A DNA stretch of 64,000 nt from Aspergillus flavus. Taxonomy: Eukaryota; Ascomycota; Eurotiomycetes; Eurotiales; Aspergillaceae. The notes under the pieces are model-generated. The model did no database searches. It was not told where the DNA came from and worked only from the letters and a program-made list of their open reading frames with translations. The stretch lies in the NCBI RefSeq assembly GCF_009017415.1, contig NC_092404.1:2418001-2482000 (forward strand). Reading direction: 5' to 3'. Shown one piece after another: positions 57,865 to 64,000 of the stretch. The position numbers were made by a program, and so were the translations under genes. Numbering within the stretch: position 1 is the first letter of the stretch; the number at the start of each line of letters is the position of its first letter.

Positions 57865-60800
57865 ATGGCAACAGAGACGGTCTCCCAAATTTCCCCTGCA
57901 GAGGTGTTTCCCACACCCTCTACCACGCCTCGGAGAGGTTCATCTATGCATTCCCGGGGAAATTCCTCTCCTGGTCCCTCATCGTCGCCACCATCTCCAT
58001 CAAACCAGAGTTTCTTCCTCGATGGACGCCGAGACTTCCAAGATGTCACATATGAGGACACTTTGTCGCCCCTAGATCCCAGGAGGTTTACTCCAACACT
58101 ACATGCTTCACTTGTTTCGGAGATCTTGTCTTTACGGCGGGACGTGGAGAGTAAAACCAAGGCCATTGATGTCCTGGAGCGAACTCTGGATGAATCGCGC
58201 ATAGAGGCTGAGGATCTCACTGAGCGTTTATCACAGAGTACTAAGGAGACGCGGTCCCTCAAACATCAGTTACAGCTTGTGGAAGGGGGTACCTCCTCAG
58301 CTCTTACGGAGCTCGCAAGGGAGAGGGATGAAGCGCTGGAGAATATCTCGGATGTTCGAAAGAAACTGGACCAGGCGCAAAAGAAAGCCCGCAGTCGAGA
58401 AGACGAGGTCGATAAGACATTGAAGCTTTGGGACCGCGATAAGGAACTCTGGGACGGTGAACGTAGAAGCCTGGAACGCAAGATCCATGTTGTTGAGGGT
58501 CGTCTCAAGGTGGTCTTGGCCGAAGTGGCAGCGGTCCAAGCAGCTGGGAATTTTCATCAGATACAGAGCCACGATGGTGCTGCTTTGGCCAAAGACGAAG
58601 CCATGGGGAAGGACAGTGATACTGCGAGCGCCCACTCAAGCAGTCAAGGGAGACGGCGGACCAGTGTCACAAGCGTAAGCACTGACGGGAGTGATCTCCA
58701 TGATCTCCGGTATTCTGTGGCAAGTGTTGTCAATATACCAGGTGCGAAACACGATGGTATAAACCTTGCGCAAGAACTGGCATTCGACGAGGAAGACGAT
58801 TTTGAACTGCCCGACGATGATTTTACCCCTTATTCACCCGAGGCACTTCCGGAAGAACGCCCAACGTCAGTCCATTCACAATTGTCCCACACAATGGGAA
58901 TGGGGGTAAAGGCAAGGAAGATCCTGGGCCTCTCTCTCCATAGTGTAGATAGCTCTGGATTCAAGTCGGAACCGAGTAGTCCCTGGAAACCACCGCCAAC
59001 AGCAACAACGACAGCGAGCTATTGCTATCAAGATGCTGGAATCCAATATTCGCCCCCTCTGTCCCCGAAGTTGCAACTAGAGACTGGGACTGTGGCCTGT
59101 GAAAAGCATGCTGAAGGCCGTGACGTCTCTGTCTTGTACCAGACGAGAGACAGCAGCACGTGGATGGCTCCAGTAAATATGGTATCGACATCTTCTCAAA
59201 CTGTCGGTGATTTGCCCACTCCTCCTTGGACTCCTGAGCTTGGTGAACCATCGCCATCGAAGACCACTGGTCAGGCTGCCATGGTCTCTACGTCCATCCA
59301 AACAGAACGACTTACTGCTCCTGAAATGCATGAGAAACGCGCCAACCTTCCTCAAAACTGTCGGAGTTCCTCAGATATCGGGGTCCCAATGATTGCAATT
59401 CATCCACCATGCTCCGAGCCTTCTTCGCCCCGAGGGAGTGTGGTTCTGCCACCACAAACTAAGAGCGCTTCTTGCCAAACTGACTCGAAACCCATCGTCG
59501 ATATCCGAACTGTGGGCATACAGACAGAGGAAATTCGAATCGATCAGCGGCCTATCAAATTGCCTGCGAGTTTACTACCGTCTGCCATCCCAGATTTACC
59601 CCTTCGTACCAATCTCCAGGATCCTCCGATCCAGCCGTATCACGCCCCATCTCCAAGAACGAGGAAAGAGGTACCACCGCCACCACCTATCCCAGCCAAG
59701 GCACCTGCACGAAGCAAGCCTCACGAGCACGTGCAAGCTTACCCCGGTAACAACGACAACGGTCCGTTGTCTGTTGAGTCAAAGACAGATTTAAGACGGC
59801 CCCTGAGATCTAGTAGTCTCTTTGCCGGATTTGACCAACCAAGTGATGAGGAAGCGTCACCTAGAGTGAGAGATACTTTCACTGATGATGAGCTGCTAAA
59901 TCGACCGTTCGCTTCATATACTCTGAGAAGAGGTAAATTGGTTTCCACTCAGGGATATCCTAGCTTAGACGAGACCACGGAAATAGATGAGCACATACTG
60001 GATGCAGAAGCACATTTATATGATGCAACGGCCGATCTTGAGATGAAAAATCCAAGCAGAGCTTCTCGGATGAGTCCGCGAACAGGAGCAGCGCCCTTGT
60101 GGACACGCCAACAGGACATACGCAGAGCGGCCATGATATCCAACGGGGCAGCTGCACACCAGAGAATACGGAGCCCCAGCGAGCCGAGTCTCGATGGTAG
60201 CGCCAGTGGTGGTTCTAGTATAGCTCCCCCATTTCCCGTCCCTATTCGACTTAGTTCGCGCAAATTCCCAGTTAAGGGCAACGATGATCAGCAGAGTCCT
60301 ACTCCTTCGAACCCCCGGAAATTTTCTGATCAAGGGCGGCCGTCGATCACTCGGCAACCTACTTTGCGGCGAGTGCGGTCTGCTGCCGCAATGTCTCAGA
60401 CAGAGCCTGACCGGCCTGTAACCCGATCGTCACCTACCATGTCAACATCCTCCTGCGCGGCAGATAGTCCTCAATATCCGTCTCTCCCATTCAACGATAT
60501 TACCACTCCTCGGCGGATTAGGCGGGCAAGCCAAGGGCGATCCAATAACAGCGGCCACCCTACACGCGCGTTTTCCCACCAGCGAGATGATTCTACGGCG
60601 ACATCGGTCCAGCCAACTAGTGTCGTTGATGCTATTGCTCAAACGATGGTGGGAGAGTGGATGTTCAAGTACGTTCGTCGAAGGAGATCTTTCGGCGGGG
60701 TTGGTGAAGCCAAAGATAACTGGGAAGGCCGGAATGCTGAAGAAGTGTCAGCGAACATCGCCAACAGTGGATCAAGGCACAAACGATGGGTTTGGCTGGC

Positions 60801-61729
60801 TCCGTATGAGCGAGCGATTATGTGGAGTAGCAGGCAGCCAACAAGTGGACCAGCGTTACTTGGCAAGAGCGGCAGAAAATGTAGGTTCCCTTCCATGAGT
60901 TTATGCTGGAGGTCGCTAACCACGAGCAGTGACGATTCAATCTGTCCTTGATGTCAAAGACGACAACCCTTTACCTAAGGGATTCGACACGCAAAATCAA
61001 TTTAACCGATCCATCCTCATCCTTACCCCCGAACGAGCCCTCAAGTTCACCGCCACTACCATCGAACGGCATTACGTCTGGCTAACTGCCCTGTCATTTT
61101 TGAGTCATTCCGCCATGGGCCTTCACGACCTCGCAGCTCTACCGCCTATACCGCGGGAGGAGTTTGCATCTTCCGCGCCCACTGCGACTTTGCGTCGCAA
61201 CCCCATCCGCGATTCTATAAGAATTGCCAAAGGCCGACCAAGGCCAAGACCGAGAGGGAAGCGAGCATTCAAACATCCTGAGCCGGTTCCAGAGCTCCCA
61301 GCAGAGGTGGATATGGCAGATGCCGCTGACCCACCCACGATTCCCCGGTTCTCTAACCATTCGCGGAAGCGCAGCAATACGACTCCTCGGATTCCCATGA
61401 TCCGCAGCTTTTCCAATCAGGGTACCGTGCCATTAATGCCTCCAACGCAAGGCGCGTTGGAAGCATATGCTCCTCCCCCTACGAACAGTGGCCGTACCTC
61501 CGAGGCCAGCGTGAGGACTGGTAATTACTTCGATGCCATTGGTACCGTCCGCATGGAGGCGTTCATTGACCAGACCGAATCCAACCAAAACCATGCTACA
61601 TATCCAAGGCATGTGCGGAAACCTTCGAGTCCTTGGAGCTCGGAAAGCCAGCGAATTTATGATCTTGATCACCCAAGGTATGACGATCTTGGATCTTTTC
61701 GCCATGATGATCCTTTTGGAGGATTTTAA
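57865..61729 (+). CDS. apsA: Cortical nuclear-migration protein, ApsA/Num1/Mcp5 type (coiled coil plus C-terminal PH domain)
   Basis: Two exons, 57865-60880 and 60930-61729, intron 49 nt; 1271 aa. After an S/P-rich N-terminus, a coiled coil runs from about residue 80 to 205 (SEILSLRRDVESKTKAIDVL through KDKELWD-like DRDKELWDGERRSLERK). The middle is long, disordered and S/P-rich with several Q-T motifs. The C-terminal PH domain of the Mcp5/Num1 class spans about 925-1065 (VGEWMFKYVRRRRS, HKRWVWLAPYERAIMWSS, LTIQSVLDVKDDNPLP, RSILILTPERALKFTATT, YVWLTALSFLSHS), split by the intron at GRK-LTIQ. Such proteins bind membrane lipid at the cortex and anchor dynein for nuclear positioning. A. nidulans ApsA is longer (about 1,700 aa with repeats), so the symbol is by domain order. 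ATG at 57865 follows a GTG-only open stretch. Confidence 0.82.
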
Positions 61730-62126
61730 CGCATTGTGATTATAATATTGTGGGTGTGACATTATCCTCCAGGGAAATGCATACCCCCTGACGAATCACC
61801 AGGTTCGACAATCAGCAACTGTATATCCTAGTATATGTCACCTGTATAGGTGCCCGCTACCGTTCATATTCGCACCTTGATACCATTTTGACTACATTGT
61901 ATTGGAAAAGACATTTTTGGGTGCTGGGCGTTGGATTTGTCTAAAAATCATTGGCATTTATTCTAGGATAATCAACACTCCGCAAATGCGTACATGAAGA
62001 GGTAATATTGTGCAACGTAGTGCTTGCAGCGTAATCACGCTTGAATAGAAGACCGGACCATGTAGGAAAAGTTATAAGATAAATTTCCCCTGCCTATAAG
62101 ATAACACATACTCAAAACATTCTCGA
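61730..62126. other. Convergent 3' region between apsA-type gene and cytochrome b5
   Basis: 397 bp, A/T-rich, two facing 3' UTRs; no gene seen. Confidence 0.5.
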
Positions 62127-62582
62127 TCACAGTTTTGCAGCTTCTTTCACTTCCCCGATCTTCAGCTTTGGCGTATACTTCTTCAACACACCCTCGTTGT
62201 GATACTATCCCACAGTTAGCACCGATGAACGTTTATAGATCGGAGGGGAATAGAAGAAAAAGAACTACGGAAAACAATGGGGAAGAAATGAGATACAGAT
62301 TCATTTTAATAAATAGCGACATAGTGTCTCGGAATTCCAAGGGGGTAAAAAAGAAAAAGAAAAAAAAAAAACCAAAAACATCAAGTGGTAGAGAAGTCAA
62401 TATACCTTCCAAAACTGCTTGCTAGCATCTTTCCCAGCGACACGCTTCAAGATCTTCGCACCCCCGGGGTGCTCATCCACGAACTTGGTCACATCGTACA
62501 CATTGTTGTCGATGATGATATAAAGGCCTTTGTCGGCGTTGTTGTGGGAAGCGACGTCGGCAGGTGTGAAGGTCTGAGACAT
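62127..62582 (-). CDS. Small soluble cytochrome b5
   Basis: Two exons, 62582-62406 and 62204-62127, with a comparatively long 201-nt intron; 84 aa. The b5 fold is clear: FTPADVASHNNADKGLYIII, VYDVTKFVDEHPGG with heme ligand His38, and KQFWK-YHNEGVL with second heme ligand His61, followed by LKKYTPKLKIGEVKEAAKL. There is no membrane anchor, so it is a cytosolic or otherwise soluble b5, distinct from the tail-anchored ER form. It may donate electrons to oxygenases or reductases. The short size and GEVKEAAKL end are those of the small fungal b5 family. Transcribed away from the Prp2-type helicase's 3' end. Confidence 0.92.
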
Positions 62583-63190
62583 TTTTGCTTTTCTTTCTTT
62601 TTCCGAGTTCCTTGTTCAGATCTTTTGCCCTTGGGTTGAGTAGTGTTATGGTGATAGTATTGTAAGTACAGAGGTAAATAAGTTCCTTTTAATCGGATGA
62701 TTGCTGATGATGAATGAATAAATCCGGGGTCAAAAGCGGAGAGATGACGATGGGCCTGTCAACTCGGGCGAGTAGGAGCCGAGGTTAACCTCCCGTCTCC
62801 GTGCCGCGGTCAGTAGTCTTGAGAATTGAAATATCGGTGCCGTGATTGGTCCTTCGTACCGTTGCTACACGACCTGAGGATTACTATCATAATAAAGCAT
62901 AATAATGTCGTCGTGCATACTACTATAGTTGCATATATCTGGTGAGATGCTGCTGCTGATAGCCGAGGTATATCGCCATTCTTTTAATTCATGTAAGTAC
63001 ATACGTTGTACGGAGTACTATATGTACCTATACATACTCAGTGATTATCATATGACCGAGAGAAGTTGTCGATAGCTGATAGAAATACACGCGGTATCTG
63101 CTTATGGTGTCTAGGTGAGAGCAACAAACGCGGGAAATAATACACTGCTAGGTATATAGACAAATACGAGAAAGAACAAGAATTTTTATA
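62583..63190. other. Upstream region of cytochrome b5 and 3' region of the helicase gene
   Basis: 608 bp without a gene; one TACGGAGTA copy at 63009-63017. Confidence 0.5.
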
Positions 63191-64000
63191 TCAGTCTCGA
63201 CTCTTTTCGCCTGCCGCTCCCTGTCCTTTCATTTTCCGTTCGATGCCCAATGTCTCCAAGTCTTTCTTCTTATAGTAGTGCGGCGCGACGTCCATTAACC
63301 ACTCGGCCTGAAGTGGCATATTGCTCCGCATGTATTCTTTGCTAGTAAGCACGAGTTCGAAATAGATTACCCACCGGGGATTGACTTCGAACAGCGTACT
63401 TGACGGGTGCAAGTATACTGTTTGCCCATTCTTCACCGTCCGGTAACTATCACCACCACGTTGCAGGCGCGCTGCGTTCGGGAAGAACCCAGCCGTGATG
63501 GCTTTCTGAATCGGTTGCAGGTTGTTCGACCCACATGTACTGACAGTGACCTCGACTCGATCACACAATTTCGCCAATTGATCGCGTACATCGCGTGCCC
63601 GAGTCAAGCTGCGCTGCTGCAGAAAGTTTTCCTTCGCCCACACATAGCTAAAGTCAGAATCCACCCACTGGTTCCAAATGTTGAGCAAAGTCAAATGATC
63701 CCCGCCATCCTTGATCGTGAACCGATTGCGTGCACTATCCGCATGTATCTTCTTGTCCTTGGGCCGGAAGAATAAAGCGCTGGCCTCCCCTAGCATTGAC
63801 ACAATAGAAAGCACCTCCTCCACACAGCCATATTTGTCCGCCGCCAAGATCGCTTTGGCCAGCATGGGGTCTGTCGGAAACTCCGCCATTTGCCTTCCAA
63901 CCTTAGTTAGTTCGCCCCTATCATTCAGTGCACCTAAAGCATAAAGCTGCTCCAATGCTCTAATAATAGTCTCGGCCGGTGGGGGGTCCATAAAGTCGAA
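63191..64000 (-). CDS. DEAH-box RNA helicase, splicing factor Prp2/DHX16 type, C-terminal part only
   Basis: The frame is open to the window edge (FDFMDPPPAETIIRALEQLYALGAL), so only the C-terminal about 270 residues are present. They cover the winged-helix end, the ratchet (HA2) domain (GRQMAEFPTDPMLAKAILAADKYGC, EVLSIVSMLGE, LFFRPKDKK, DHLTLLNIWNQW, WAKENFLQQRSLTRARDVRDQL) and the OB domain (FPNAARLQRGGDSYRTVKNGQTVYLHPSS, WVIYFELVLTSKEYMR), ending with a charged tail. The residues after the ratchet fit Prp2/DHX16, which activates the spliceosome before the first step; other DEAH splicing helicases are less similar. The helicase core is outside the window. Confidence 0.88.
   Translation of the reverse strand, partial: FDFMDPPPAETIIRALEQLYALGALNDRGELTKVGRQMAEFPTDPMLAKAILAADKYGCVEEVLSIVSMLGEASALFFRPKDKKIHADSARNRFTIKDGGDHLTLLNIWNQWVDSDFSYVWAKENFLQQRSLTRARDVRDQLAKLCDRVEVTVSTCGSNNLQPIQKAITAGFFPNAARLQRGGDSYRTVKNGQTVYLHPSSTLFEVNPRWVIYFELVLTSKEYMRSNMPLQAEWLMDVAPHYYKKKDLETLGIERKMKGQGAAGEKSRD

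Overview
The window is a 64 kb piece of nuclear chromosome from a filamentous ascomycete, most likely an Aspergillus-like member of the Eurotiales. Reasons: short spliceosomal introns (41-201 nt) with GT..AG ends and CTAAC/CTAAT branch sites, a StuA protein whose APSES domain and C-terminus read like Aspergillus StuA, a RasB-type GTPase with the fungal internal insertion, an ApsA-type cortical protein, and T/CT-rich promoter tracts. I see no bacterial features, no intact mobile element, no CRISPR array and no tRNA or rRNA gene I can defend. All exon limits were placed by eye from reading frames and splice signals; species is not resolved.

Layout. 1-568: 3' end of an inositol-monophosphatase-family gene (Met22/Hal2-like). 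1385-3492 (-): stuA, with an open, coding-like in-frame extension upstream of the usual start. About 3.95-18.3 kb: a 14 kb stretch with no credible protein gene, rich in A/T and CT tracts, forming the upstream side of stuA. 18.3-25.9 kb: a possible oxidative-metabolism module made of an inositol/sugar-type MFS transporter (-), a divergent cytochrome P450 (+) and an NADPH-P450 reductase paralogue (+). 26.2-45.4 kb: mostly housekeeping genes: BRCT protein, NIPA-type Mg transporter, patatin-like protein lacking the nucleophile serine, CinA-C-domain protein, MOSC protein with an inserted membrane segment, mitochondrial serine hydroxymethyltransferase, a possible small protein, a GPI-anchored wall protein, a propionyl-CoA-synthetase-type ligase, and rasB. 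45.4-51.6 kb: a second, 6.2 kb gene-poor stretch upstream of rasB. 51.6-54.0 kb: glutathionyl-hydroquinone-reductase-type GST and a 2-haloacid dehalogenase-type HAD protein, both on the minus strand. 57.9-61.7 kb: apsA/Num1-type PH protein. 62.1-62.6 kb: small soluble cytochrome b5. 63.2-64.0 kb: 3' part of a DEAH-box splicing helicase (Prp2/DHX16 type), cut by the window edge.

Main points for a second look: the StuA N-terminal extension and its 14 kb upstream region; a 9-mer (TACTCCGTA/TACGGAGTA) found at least 13 times, almost only between genes; the MFS/P450/CPR group with a P450 whose I-helix acid is Val; a GC-AG intron; the serine-less patatin; and a series of dynein-light-chain-like Q-T motifs in the ApsA-type protein.
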